NCBI GenBank assembly: GCA_951230915.1
Contig: OX579633.1
Coordinates: 25,826,574 to 25,890,573, forward strand
Source: Antitrichia curtipendula
Lineage: Eukaryota; Streptophyta; Bryopsida; Hypnales; Leucodontaceae
Direction of reading: 5' to 3'
Length of the DNA stretch: 64,000 bases
The position numbers were made by a program, and so were the translations under genes. Under the pieces are notes generated by a model, which saw only the letters and a program-made list of their open reading frames with translations, was not told the DNA's origin and did not search any database. Every line of letters begins with the position of its first letter. Within the stretch, counting starts at the first letter, position 1. Positions 46,001 to 57,173 of this stretch are shown here, in pieces.

Positions 46001-46570
46001 AAGATATTTTCACGTTTTAATTTGTAAAAAATAGGAAATTTTTTTTAAAGAAAATTAAAAATTGTCAATTTGAGAAGACTTCATGATGAAGAGATTTCAT
46101 CAAAAGAATGATCTTGAAACCATTTCCAATGTTCAAAACTATGCGTGCATCAGAGCCTTGTTTGCATGTATGTAGAGGACATAAAATAATGTTTTTTAAA
46201 ATTCTATTCGGTAGAAACATGCCTCTCTAGTGTAGGTACAGACCACAAAAAATTCAGCTTTAGATCATTAATTTTGGGTTCTCTCTAGTACTAAAAACCC
46301 CTAAACCGCAAAGTGTGACAAATTAGCTTTATTGAAATTTAAATATAAAATGATTTTTGAATTTTTTTTGAAAAATTAGTTCCGTAATTATTGTCTAAAT
46401 TATGATATTCCCAAAAAAATTCAAGTCGATTGACTTCAATCTGCAAAAGATATAGCCAATTACAACTTGGCAACTGCAAGTGTGACGCAAAATAGTACTG
46501 ATGTTTCTTGCATTCACCCACAAGTGGATGTGCAAAGAGGAGTGCTACTACAAAGTGCACAAGCGCCTCA
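43073..46570 (+). pseudogene. piggyBac-like transposase, nearly full length, dead
   Basis: One reading frame runs from about 43073 to 45490 without an indel but with 13 stops (43442, 43499, 43625, 44435, 44486, 44540, 44630, 44744, 44840, 45275, 45323, 45365, 45488). The DDE_Tnp_1_7 (piggyBac) core is clear: LIVDECVIPYKGRYC (first Asp codon 44855), HCLIVDNLFASVNLF (second Asp 45092) and MRGVDVTDQLRGNYSS (third Asp 45431). Spacings are 79 and 113 residues, close to those of known piggyBac proteins. A frameshift follows at about 45490, then a Cys-rich zinc-binding tail (CIECG, ACDYKGEC) that is cut by an insertion and resumes as CKEECYYKVHK at about 46528. About 550 codons of acidic N-terminal extension precede the core. 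piggyBac enzymes cut and paste at TTAA. Confidence 0.9.
45813..46520. mobile_element. insertion inside piggyBac-like Cys-rich tail
   Basis: TTGCATTCACCCA occurs at 45813-45825 and 46508-46520 and brackets about 680 bp of AT-rich non-coding DNA that splits the transposase C-terminus. The insert starts with a perfect 22-bp palindrome (45832-45853) made of actagtactag and its complement. A 13-bp duplication is long for most TIR transposons and could reflect retroposition or another mechanism. The adjacent coding text also contains the motif in inverted orientation (45782-45799), so a microhomology origin is possible. Confidence 0.6.
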
Positions 46571-47220
46571 CTAGGAAATAGTAATGACTGTTGTTTGGAC
46601 TTTGATGGTAAAAGTTGTGGTGCACTGTACATACAGAAACGGGCACGTCTGGCAAACATCATATTGCCCAAGAGACAATCAGTGTTCTGCACCCCAGAGC
46701 GTGGCAATTTGAGAGCAAAGTCACCTCCAAAGGCACGTCATACTTGTTGAAGAAGTATGGGGGATTGTCAATTGCCACTGTGAATCAAAGTATTGTCTAC
46801 GTTCTACATCATGGCAGTTAGTTATGTGTTATTCATGCTTAGTGCATTTTTGTTTTTTGCCTAATGGAGATTTATAGGTGAATTTCCTCACTAATTGCTC
46901 TAGTTTGCATCTGAGAGGTCAAATACAAATTAGAAGTCAATTCCATCTAAACTATAGGAAGTTATATATTTAACATATGGGCATCTTTCAAGACCCAGGA
47001 GGAATTATTTTGTTTTCTGAATTGTAGTGAATCAGGGAATAGAGGTTCTGTTATTGGTTTTGTTTGGTTTTAAAATTGTTATTTTGGTTATTGCTTTTGT
47101 TATTGGTTTTTCTAAACTAAAATCTTCCGTGGTTTTCTTGCATTTATGTCGATAAAAAAAATAGAAAAAAAGGGATACTAGTGAATCAAAATGCATCAAG
47201 TCATGTAATATTTAAAAAGA
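46571..47220. other. 3' flank of piggyBac-like pseudogene
   Basis: Overlapping plus frames at 46508-46750 and 46615-46821 run out of the transposase tail and have no independent support. I could not locate a terminal inverted repeat with TTAA to close the element. Confidence 0.4.
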
Positions 47221-47224
47221 ACTC

Positions 47225-49175
47225 AAATGAATCATATGTCACTAAGTGCACTACCATGTACTTTGGAAGTTAGTGCACTTAGTAGCACATAATCTCGGAA
47301 AAAAGATAAGTGCACTAACACGTATTTTGGGGGGTTAGTGCACTTAGTGACACATGATCTTGGAAAAAAGATCATGTGTCACTAAGTTACATGTAAAAAT
47401 TACACACATTCAAAATAAAAATTTAATTATAAAAGAATTTTTAATATTTGATATAAAAAAGTTTATTAAAAATTATTGTTTAAAGCAGTAGTATTTCTAA
47501 TCTTATAAAAATGATGTAATATCAATCACATTTTACACTTTTTTTTTCCAATAAACATCATTAGATTATTATCCTAAGCTTCATTGAATGATACATCTTC
47601 ACAAATTTTGAAATTTGAACTATTTTTGATAATTAAGGATTGCATTAGTTTCATTACTGTTTTATTACAATTTTGGCTTCATGTATCAATTGTGATTACC
47701 ATTCTATTACCATTGGAAAAAAAATCATGTGTCATTAAGTGCACTAACATGTATTTTGGGGAATTAGTGCATTTTGTGACACAGGATCTTGATAAAAAAG
47801 ATCATGTGTCACTAAGTGCACTAACATATATTTTGGGGGATTAGTGCACTTAGTGACACATGATTTTAGAAAAAAAAATTCTTATGTCACTTAATAATGA
47901 AATTGATGCATCTTAATCCTTAATTATCAAAAATAGTTCAAATTTCAAAAATTCTGAAGATGTATTATTCAATAAAACTGAGGATAATAATTTAGTGATG
48001 TTTATTGAAAAATAATTGTAAAATGTGATTGATATTATATCATTTCTATGATATTAGAAATACTACTATTATAAATAATAATTTTCAATAAACTCTTTTG
48101 TATCAAATATTAAAAAAAAATTTATAATTTAATTTGTATTTTGAACGTGTATAAATTTTACATGTAATTTAATGACACATGATCTTTTTTTTCTAAGATC
48201 ATGTGTCACTAAGTGTACTAACTGCCTAAAATATATGTTAGTGCACTTAGTGACACATGATCTTTTTTACCGAGATCATGTGTCACTAAGTGCACTAACT
48301 CCCCAAGATACATGTTAGTGCACTTAGTGACACATGATTCTTTTTCCAATGGTAATAGAATGGTAATCACAATTGATACAGGAAGCCAAAATTGTAATAA
48401 AACAGTAATGAAACCGATGCAATCCTTAATTATCAAAAATAGTTCAAATTTCAAAATTTGTGAAGATGTATCATTTAATGCAGCTTAGGATAATAATCTA
48501 TTGATGTTTATTAAAAAAAATTGTAAAATGTGATTGATATTACATCATTTTTATAAGATTAGAAATACTACTACTTTAAACAATAATTTTTAATAAAAAA
48601 TTTTATATCAAATATTAAAAATTCTTTTATGATTTAATTTCTATTCTGAATGTGTGTAATTTTTACAAAAAAAATTGTGACACATGATCTTTTTTTTTCT
48701 AAGATCATGTATCATTAAGTACACTAACTCCCCAAAATACACGTTAGTGCACTTAGTGATTTCATGATCATTTTGGGGGTTTAGGCAAATCAATTCTAGT
48801 TTGCATCCTACTTTATGATACATCAAATTTTCAATTTTTGAATCGTTTTTATTTTCATTTGTTTGTTCAAATTTGAAAGAAATGCGGTGAAGTGACAAAG
48901 TGAGTACTTCAACCATTAGCTTTGTCAAATACAAATACCTCAGAGGGAATTGAGAATTGATATATGAGAATAGAATGGTAATCACAATTGATACATGAAG
49001 CTAGAATTGTAACAAAATAAAAATTAAATTGATGCATCTTAATCCTTAATTACCAAAAATAGTTTTAATTTCAAAAATTGTAAAGATGTATTATTCAATG
49101 CAACTTAGGTTAAATTAATGATGTTTATGCATCTTAAAATTGTAAAATGTGATTGATATTATATCAATATGCCAC
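47225..49175. repeat. cluster of palindromes and 1.5-kb inverted repeat
   Basis: A palindrome P (ATGTGTCACTAAGTGCACTA, a TTTTGGGG-type centre, then its complement) recurs about seven times near 47225, 47305, 47730, 47800, 48190, 48270 and 48680. A second unit K of about 260-310 bp (ttatcaaaaatagttcaaat landmark) occurs four times: inverted at 47395-47710, direct at 47905-48170, 48345-48660 and 48965-49170. The arms 47280-47850 and 48215-48780 are inverted about a centre near 48030, so a transcript could fold into a long hairpin. Frames 47584-47844 plus and 48218-48454 minus encode near-identical peptides only because they lie in opposite arms. Confidence 0.85.
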
Positions 49176-49740
49176 ATTTAACTACTTCTGGACTTTACGA
49201 GGAATTTTGGACTTTGTGAAGGTCCTGTCCATTGGGAGATCTTCCCGATGGTATGTACAATGAGTTCGTAATGCCGTTCAAAGGAGACTTAAGCCGCTTT
49301 GGGATGCTAAGTGGTCTGGAGATTTCCCAATGCAAGGAAATATACTCCTTCGGGATAGAGAGTGTTCAAACAAATCAATGAATTTGGGATGATGTCAACT
49401 CCAACATTTGCTGTAAGCGGTACATTTGGATCCGGGGTTGGATTAACATGTGACATTACAGATCGGGAGAGCTCACAAGATACTTCCCAAAGTATCACAT
49501 AACACAAAAGAATTGATGAAGCAACATAGTGTAATTACGGTCATTTGGTAAGGTGTAATCACAGTCACATAGAAAAGGTGGATTCGCCACTTATATAATC
49601 ATTTGGATGCAACAAACAGGTGCCTTATAGGCATTACAACAAATAACCCAGTTAGTCCACTTCCAACTACATGTTTTTTGGGGCCCAAGACCAATCAAAA
49701 GGCGGTTCTATAACGTGCGGATGATCTAACTCTACAAGAT
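49176..49740. other. 3' flank of minus-strand pseudogene, no gene recognised
   Basis: Moderate-GC sequence with a 66-codon minus frame (49307-49507) lacking recognisable domains. It may be the 3' untranslated part of the downstream-reading gene. Confidence 0.4.
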
Positions 49741-51897
49741 CTACATCATCCCCCACATATCTATTTCTTCGTGATGAATGTTCTTCTCCATCGCAAAGTC
49801 GACCCACAAAGATTTTGAGTAAGGCTCATACTTCACCCTCCTCGCAGGCAGCAGATGACCCTTGTAATGAGACAAGAGTTCATTCTTCATCGCCCTGACC
49901 AGCCAAATTTTGGCACCCGCGTCTGCAAGAGAGACAATACATCTTCCACCTTTTTGAGATTTTGACTTTGCGGTGGAGCTCTTCATGCTGACAAGTTGGG
50001 CTTCCACTTGATCCGCAAGGAAATTGATGTCCTCCGGTCTAAGTCCATAAAGGGGCTTGAAGTCGTTTGCCGCCAACGGTTTGCGATCCGTATTCCCGGT
50101 TACATCAACAAGGCCCGTTGTGTCAGGAAGTAGACCTTCCATGAATCTCTGCTCTATCTTGATCCATCTTTGAACATCAGCGTCGTTCTCCATGAAGAGT
50201 AGAAGGATTTTCAATTCGGCGATGTCTTTTGCCTTCGCTCCCGCAAATATTGTTGCCACGGATGGATGAAATGCCTGCCCAACAAAGGAATCACAGTCAA
50301 TACACGTACCATGGACTGACCACTTGAACCCAAGAAGACCAGTGTACAGTTGTGCGATACCACGATCATTTCGTTACCACAATGGAGCGGTTTAGGCAAC
50401 AAACAATCGTGTGATATCACGATGACCCACTATCTCCGACATCCACATATTGAAATGACCATGTACTGAAATCCTAGCACAAGTAACTAAGCTAATGCCC
50501 TTTGGCATTTCATTGTTTACGTTATCCTCGTGGGATATCATGATTGCCGCATTCTAACGGAGAACTATCTCGTATCGCAAAGCTAGGACTTAGTCATGGG
50601 ATCCCACAATGACGAGGTTCTAAGGTAATGAAGGTATGAGGTGTACTATAGGACCATCGGGTGATCCCACGATGGCCAGGTCTGGAATGACCTACAAAAA
50701 AAACATATGTATATACTGACGGCATTCTTACATTGTACTCTTGCGAGTGTGCTCTGCCCAATATTGTTGGCTGTGGACTTCCCATGCTCCGCCACTTGAT
50801 TCTTGCGTTTAGCAGCTGCTTCATGAAGTTCTGCTCTTTCTGTTTGCCTACGACATTTGGTTCAACGCCCGCGAGAAGTGCATTAGGTCTCCGTGGTGAT
50901 CTTTGTCCATCCACACAGGTAAAATATCAAAGATGGAGGCGAGCTTTTTGTCCTTCTTGGCAATCACACCAAGCCTAATCAGGTCTTTGAATACTTGGAC
51001 AGTGTGCTATCCACCTATTATGTAGTAGTGCGTCTTTGGATTTTCAAAGATCTCCTTCTTTGGTGCTTGTTTCTTGTAGTACGATACTACCTTTGCTGGG
51101 CCATAGGGTCCCGCTTTAAGAGGAAGCACTGTTATGACTCTGTTCTCTGAGTCATAGTCAGGTGTGATTTGTGCCTTCCGCGTCAGCGCATCAAGCCGGT
51201 CTGCCGAAATTCCCCTGTACACGAGCAGTGCTTTTGGTGCTTGGTATAGATAGTCATAGTGCACGCGGATGAGCTCTCCTTTGCTGTCACAGATGGGCTT
51301 CCTGCTCCATTTGTACAGGCCACCAAAGGAGTTTGCGTACAAGGTCCTCATTGCATTCATCTCTTCCGGTGTCATCTTCTTCATGTCAGCCTCCCCTAGA
51401 GCCACAGCCCTATGCAGCGGAAGCAAGGTCTCTGGTTTCTTCTTCTTTTTGGATGTCCCTGTTGCGGCATCAACTTCGTCCCCGAGAGCTCCAACTGCAG
51501 ACCTCCTCTTCCTGCTCTTCTTCTTCGGGGACGGAATGGGAGCAACTACTATCACGACTTCAGTGCAAGCGCTTGTATCTCGCAAGTCTTCCATGATTAT
51601 ATTCCACTGGTTTTTCAGCTCTTTAGGCTTCCACCCAGGCTTCGACGTGTCTTTGCACATTAGATGTGCCCTTGCAATCAGAGACTGGCACAGACTGAGG
51701 CTAAACTTCGTGTAGTCAAAGATCAACCCAAATGTTATGATATCCCCGGAAAGGGGAACCTTCTCCTCTACAACTAGGAGGGCGGTGTCGTCGTCAAGTC
51801 CCTTCAATTCAAGTCCCCTCAGTCCAGCCGTTGGGTGCCCCATCGTCCCATTCATCAGCGTGGGAAGAATGATGGCGGAGCCGTCATTCTCTGCTTT
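49741..51897 (-). pseudogene. ParB-like-motif protein, two-exon pseudogene
   Basis: Exon A runs from 51897 (after acceptor tag) to 50732, with donor aat|gtaaga. The intron is 50275-50731. Exon B runs 50274-49741, starting AFHPSVATIFAGAKAKDIAE. Exon A reads ENDGSAIILPTLMNGTMGHP ... GLIFDYTKFSLSLCQSLI, a basic Lys/Arg linker (SPKKKSRKRRS; TSKKKKKPETLLPL), then YYIIGG, TAG (51007-51009), HTVQVFKDLIRLG. The (I/V)(I/G)G.HTV.A-type motif resembles the G-x-H/R phosphoryl-binding motif of ParB/sulfiredoxin-like domains. That assignment is an inference. A second TAG and a one-base frameshift lie near 50860. The TAG at 51007 is one transition from CAG. Likely TE-associated or a decayed host gene. Confidence 0.6.
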
Positions 51898-52020
51898 CTA
51901 GGCGATAGCCCAATGTGTAATCTGCTCGTCGCATTGGAAAAAGGCTATTCATTTGGTGGATGTGGACCTTTGTAGTCCATAGAAGTAATGTAGCAGTTGA
52001 TGAAGGTTAATAGATTTTGG
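51898..52020 (-). other. 5' flank of minus-strand pseudogene
   Basis: Immediately upstream of exon A the minus strand reads an acceptor-like tatcgcctag. Earlier exons, if any, were not found. Confidence 0.3.
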
Positions 52021-52027
52021 CCATAAG

Positions 52028-52147
52028 AGGCACTTAGGGGTTAAATCCTTAATGAAGATACCTAAATATAGTTCAAAAATTGGAAACGCATTTGTCAAAT
52101 GCAAGTGCATATAGCTTTCAAAATTTTCACTATTTTGTATTTGTTTC
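52028..52147 (+). repeat. 120-bp direct repeat, copy 1
   Basis: Includes cttagggg-TTAA-atccttaatga followed by atagttcaaaaattggaaac. The same block recurs 736 bp downstream at 52764-52881 with about 10% differences. Confidence 0.75.
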
Positions 52148-53519
52148 AAGTTCCGGTTGGGGTACCCAAAAAACTATCTCCACTACAATTTTAGTCCATG
52201 TCGTTGTGTCAAACAAGTTCACCTTTTAATTATAATAAAGTATGACTTCAACAAATGTGGTTTTAAATGTATATACTTATAACGTATCAAGGAAAAAAAG
52301 TTCATCCTAATCAAAGTTTTATAAGTATTTTTAATGAATTTTTTAGTTGAAAAAACAAGTTGTGTCTTATTCACCAAAAATCCTCAAAATCAAGTATTTG
52401 GAATATCGAACAATTTCATTTTAATATTATTTTTGGATATGACTTACATTTATTTGTGCATTTTATAAAATAATTTATTTTATCAATAAGATTTTAATAA
52501 ATTGTGCACTATAATGCTTGCGAACCTCAAAATTAAGCAATTTATACCGATAGGATCAATAGATCCAAAAATAATGAAAAATTCAAAAAAATTTCATTAA
52601 GAATATACCTCTTCATCTCATTTACATGCAAGAAATTTTTTATATCATTTTATAGTCTTCTTAATTGAACCAAATGAACCAAACAGACAAACTTTGGAGG
52701 TTTTAAGCAAAAATCACTTAATCAGTATGTCCAAAAAGTGATACCTTTATAGGAATTTGACGCAGGCATTTAGGGGTTAAATCCTTAATGAGGACCCCTA
52801 TATATAGTTCAAAAATTGGAAACGCATTTGTCAAATTCAAGTGCACATAGCTTTCAAAATTTTTATTGTTTTGTATTTGTTTCAAAATAAGACAATAAAG
52901 CCTAACAAGTCTACTTTCTTTCTATATAAAATTTCTTAAAGAGTTCAAAAATGTAATGAACTCTTGCAATTGCAAGTTCCATGTGTTTAAATCTAGATAA
53001 CTATATGTACCAATTGAACTTCATATTTTATGCTAAAAAATCCTTACAAGTATCTTATCACAAAGACAAAGAAGCCAGTTGAGATGTTCTAAATTGATTG
53101 TCTCATGTATTGAAAAATTAATATTACCACCTATAAGTAATTAAAAATGCCAAATTGTTCTTGAAAATGGTGGATACAATGTGGAGATGGTATTGGGCCT
53201 TCAGGTATAGTATTCAAAAATTAATCCGTATTGTGAGGAAGAACAAATAGTCCTTTTCTAAATCCTATATTCAGGGTGTGAGTTTCCATACAATCATGTG
53301 GAAACTTTCATTTTTGATCACATTCCATTAGAGATAAAAAAAAGGCATGGACATGGATAAGCAAACATCAAGTTCTCAACAACACGCCCCAATTCAAATT
53401 TCAAATGGGGACTGGCAGCTACAATAAAAAATAAATGATGAACGAGATGCAGCTTGCAATCAAAAACAAAATGGGGCCAAGAGTCATAAGAAGGCTTCCA
53501 GCTTCAAGAATTTGGTTCC
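52148..53519. other. AT-rich intergenic, no gene recognised
   Basis: No coding sequence seen between or after the two direct repeats. Confidence 0.5.
52764..52881 (+). repeat. 120-bp direct repeat, copy 2
   Basis: Carries gcatttagggg-TTAA, the reverse complement of the family A terminus, directly before the repeated text. This may reflect two related TTAA elements inserted at copies of the same repeat, or a tandem duplication. Confidence 0.75.
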
Positions 53520-53964
53520 TTAAATGAATGCAACAAAATGTTGCAAGGGAACATTCGATCTTGTTGACATTATGCTTGGTCTAATGTGCAACAAGAAACT
53601 AGACATTTCCTCCTGATCCATGAAGAGGGTGTAGTTTGATGAGTAATTACTCCATTCCAACACCATCTTCTGTCCCTCCAAACTCACCTTGAAGACTTTA
53701 ACCTTGAAGCATTCCAACATCCAAAAATTGGATAACGAACAAAGTTATAGACTCATAGAGGACAGAGGAAGAAGAAATTTTGTTCATCCATTTTTTCCGA
53801 AGTTTATGGAAAAGTTCTGGTTTCATTGAAAGTAAGGGCAACTCTATTAGTAGCAATAGTAGGAAGAGAAAAATGCAAGTATAGAAGCATGTCAAGTTTT
53901 GGGCAAAATTTTGGCGTGCCCAAAGTCCAGAACGTGAGGAAATGACATTTTCCAGTTTGGACAT
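53520..53964 (-). pseudogene. unrecognised coding remnant
   Basis: Two overlapping minus frames, 53964-53698 (88 codons, with a Leu-rich hydrophobic run) and 53720-53520 (VKVFKVSLEGQKMVLEWSNY), may be parts of one frameshifted gene. The second part has alternating charged and hydrophobic residues typical of beta strands. No family is recognised. Confidence 0.25.
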
Positions 53965-55064
53965 TGTAGTGGGGCACGATGCATTAGGCCTAATTTTTTG
54001 GTATTGGTTTCCATTAAAAAAATTCAGTGGAGGTTCTAAAAAATGGATTCAAGTCTCTAGAAGGATGTCATAAATGAAGAAATAGTTCCTTGGTATGCTA
54101 CATGTCACAAGAAGAAGAAGATGGATTAAGGTCCATCAGCACTTGGCGTTAGGGGCTAGCGTGTATTGAAAGATAATACATGGTGATTAAAAAAAATAAT
54201 CAATAAACAATTGTGGTCAGGCACGGGACCTAGCATCGTCAAAGACGGAGGCAAATAAGGGGTGGCATATTACTCAGCTATGGACACATCATCGTTTTTT
54301 GGGATTAAAGTGAGGGGCATCGTGGGGCGGAAGCCGATGTAAGCTTGGCTTGTCACACTTGCACTGTGGTAGTTGTCGTCTGATTTGAGGTTCTACGTTC
54401 TTCCCTTCCTTCACGGACTTCGAAGGTTATAGTAAAAAATTATTGAGAATTAGAGGACAGTGTTGGTATGAATTTCATTGCGTGAGGAGACCATAAAGAT
54501 TGTGCTATGGATTTGACCGTGTCTATTGTGGGAGAGCGCAATCAGAGATTGTTGTCGACGAATACACCGTAGTGTCCTCGTGTTGCGGGAGGTGAATGTG
54601 CAAGAGAGGTAGTGTGGTGAGAGTGAGGCTCTGATTTTGGGTGCGACAGTTCTAATCGCATGGATACTAAACATTGTCATCACTCATAGTTAAACGGTCC
54701 GCCCAAGTCCCATTAACTAATACCGCTCATAGACATCTAAAATCTTTGTTTCCAGTACTTTGAGGTGCTACGTAAGTCAGGCAAAACTCTGTTGATTAAA
54801 AAAAGCAAGTCGTAGTGGGCCCAACAACGCACCGTTCTTTTCCAGTGCCACATCTGCGCCACATCCGCATCCATGTAGGATCGGGAATTCCAAATTACCG
54901 CAAGTCTGAATGGACAGAGACTTGTTCCTCTACCTGCGAGCGCATCTTTGACCCTTAACGCCAAGTGTGGACGGATCTATAGCCAAATGGTTAAAGATTT
55001 ATGAATGAGGAATGGACATTCTGAAAGTGGAAATGAATAAATACTGTGGAATTATTTAGTTTAC
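53965..55064. other. no gene assigned; possible 3' exons of SDR remnant
   Basis: Minus frames at 54450-54683 and 54737-54964 lack the YxxxK motif expected of a downstream SDR exon. Either the catalytic exon is lost or it is too degraded to see. Confidence 0.35.
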
Positions 55065-56117
55065 CTTGAGCCAATCCACTGAAGAACTGACGTTGATAAT
55101 TCGTGAGCCGACTGAAGAGGCTTTGAAGAGAGGAAGAAGCTGTTGTGTGAGGATTTTAACCCCGAAGTAGTTGATGTCTATGGACTCCAAGGCGTGCTCA
55201 TATGCATTGTCCATATGCAGCACACCGGCATTGTTGACCTGGCCCAGGCAAACCCAAACATACGTTAATATCGGCTGAGCAAGTTCAATACAATATACGG
55301 TTCAACAATATTACAATTTGTTGCAATTTACTTATTCCATCCTCAAATCTACAATTGGTACCCACAAGGTTCTGATTCTTGATTCAAGTCTCAGTTGGTT
55401 GAAGCTCATAAAGAAATTTTCTATTTGAGCTAGAACTTGCATAGACACTTCCTGACAGGCTGACACCCTGAAATTCAAGGTTAATCAAGACAAGCTCTGT
55501 AACATATTATGATTGGAAGAAGTTAGAGTTCTACCAAAACATTGGAGATGAATGGAGTTTGACATCTAGAGTCTCATACTTCAGTTGTTAATCCGATCCA
55601 CTTTGTTTGTGACTAGCTATTTCTTATGCCTAATGCTGAAGTTTCTACATTGAAGTCCAAAATGGTTTTTTTGCAATTGAAAGTAAAATGTGCAATCATT
55701 GATACTGCATTTCTTGAAATTGAATCATCCACCGAGTCAACAATCAACTGGACTTGACACCTTTAAATGTGAAAAAGAAGATGTTTCACAAAAAATTTGA
55801 AAATTAATTAAGGTGTGACAACCATACGCATCAAAATGTCCAGACCGCCGTATATCTGTTTGATCCAATTCACAAACGCCGTCACGGACGTTGTCTCAGA
55901 TATGTCCAATTTTTGAAATACCACGTTTTTCAACCCTTCGGCGTGCAGTACTTGCACGGCTTTCGATCCCCGCTCGTCATCGCGTGCTGCCAGCACCACC
56001 GTCAGCCCTTCCTACGCCAGCTTGCGCACAATGTCTAACCCAATGCCCCTGTTGCCTCCCATCACCACCGCCACCGTCTCCTCTATCCACCACCTGGTAC
56101 ACCAAGTACGTACATGA
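55065..56117 (-). pseudogene. short-chain dehydrogenase/reductase, broken
   Basis: Exon 1 (about 56117-55832) reads RWWIEETVAVVMGGNRGIG, the Rossmann glycine motif TGGxxGIG with Met for Thr, then LDIVRKLA, TAG (56012-56014), EGLTVVLAARDDERG and LDIS...YGGLDIL. Exon 2 (55238-55065) reads VNNAGVLHMDNAYEHALESI, NYFGVKILTQQLLPLFKASS, GSRIINVSSSVDWLK. This is a classical plant SDR of the carbonyl reductase/menthone-reductase type, which would reduce a carbonyl with NADPH. The expected GT donor after LDIL is AT (55830-55831). The TAG is one step from CAG, AAG or GAG. No YxxxK active-site exon was found. Confidence 0.85.
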
Positions 56118-57173
56118 CCTGTGAGTAACTCCTATGCTCAATATTTGCGTCTGGACATGACTGTTGATATAGAAAATTTGAAACTAATGCAGAGACACGA
56201 ATCTGGAACCATGTTTGTCAATGTGCTTACCGATCACGTGAAGCATTTGCGGGTGCCATGACTCAAGATAGGAGTTGAACTAGCTGGACTCGCTGCAACT
56301 AGGATTACAATTTCTTGATCTAGTGAAAATCTCAGAGTACTTTTGCGCTAAGAAATTCTTGGAGCTTCAGATTGAATAACAGAGAATATATTTCAACTGC
56401 GTGCAAGGTACCAACAAATAGACTTGAATTGTTCGATGGTAAAATTGCAACGATGACGTGAGGTCTTATACCGAGGATGCACAGAGTTGTGGGTCAAGCT
56501 TGAAGCTTCCCAGTGAGTCACCAAGCTAACTCTCAAGTACAGATGATGACCCAAGGTAATTGTTGGCTGTGTGCCAAAATCTACAATGAGCCGCTAACAC
56601 ATCAATACTCAATACAGTAAGTGTGCATTTCTTCATTGGATATTCAAAAGTTTGCGCACGCCAGAAATGTGTTTGCATATTCGTCCCTGGGCCATTGTTT
56701 GGGCAGCGGTCTGCTCACTCAAAATGATTATTGCTACCACTCTCTCCGAAGGCATGTGCATTGCAGCCTCTACAACATCAATTACCAGGTAGAAATGTCT
56801 GGAGAATTTGTAGTGTTATTCTTCTTGTCTTGTTGTATGCATTGCAATTTTCTTCGTAATTTTCCATATGTTCAACTCTCTTGCATCGGCCAGCTTTTCC
56901 TACACTAATCCTCTAGATCCTATAGTTAATTCCTAAATCCACAACATCTATTTTCCTACAGCGCTCTTGCAGTTGTATTTACTTTTAGGACCTTGTTCAC
57001 TTGTTGCAATAAATCTGGACACTCCAGGGTTAATTTGTATATACAAAAACAACCCAAATCATTCCTCAATCAACGCTCAACTTTAGATTTTGAAGCACTC
57101 AAAAGCTTTGTCTTTGTGTATTTTTCCAGAAGCACATCAGATACCCCGTGCCAGTATTCTTCTTTCCTTCCAT
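56118..57173. other. intergenic, no gene recognised
   Basis: A plus frame at 56621-56908 is Cys/Leu/His-rich with no domain. This is probably 3' flank of the minus-strand gene that follows, with an upstream flank of the SDR remnant. Confidence 0.4.

Noticed and set aside
47584..48454. Near-identical hydrophobic peptides on opposite strands as a gene pair
   Set aside because: They arise from opposite arms of the inverted repeat and include the palindrome itself. No start context or family support.
51269..51715. 148-codon plus frame
   Set aside because: Antisense to the basic linker of the ParB-like pseudogene.
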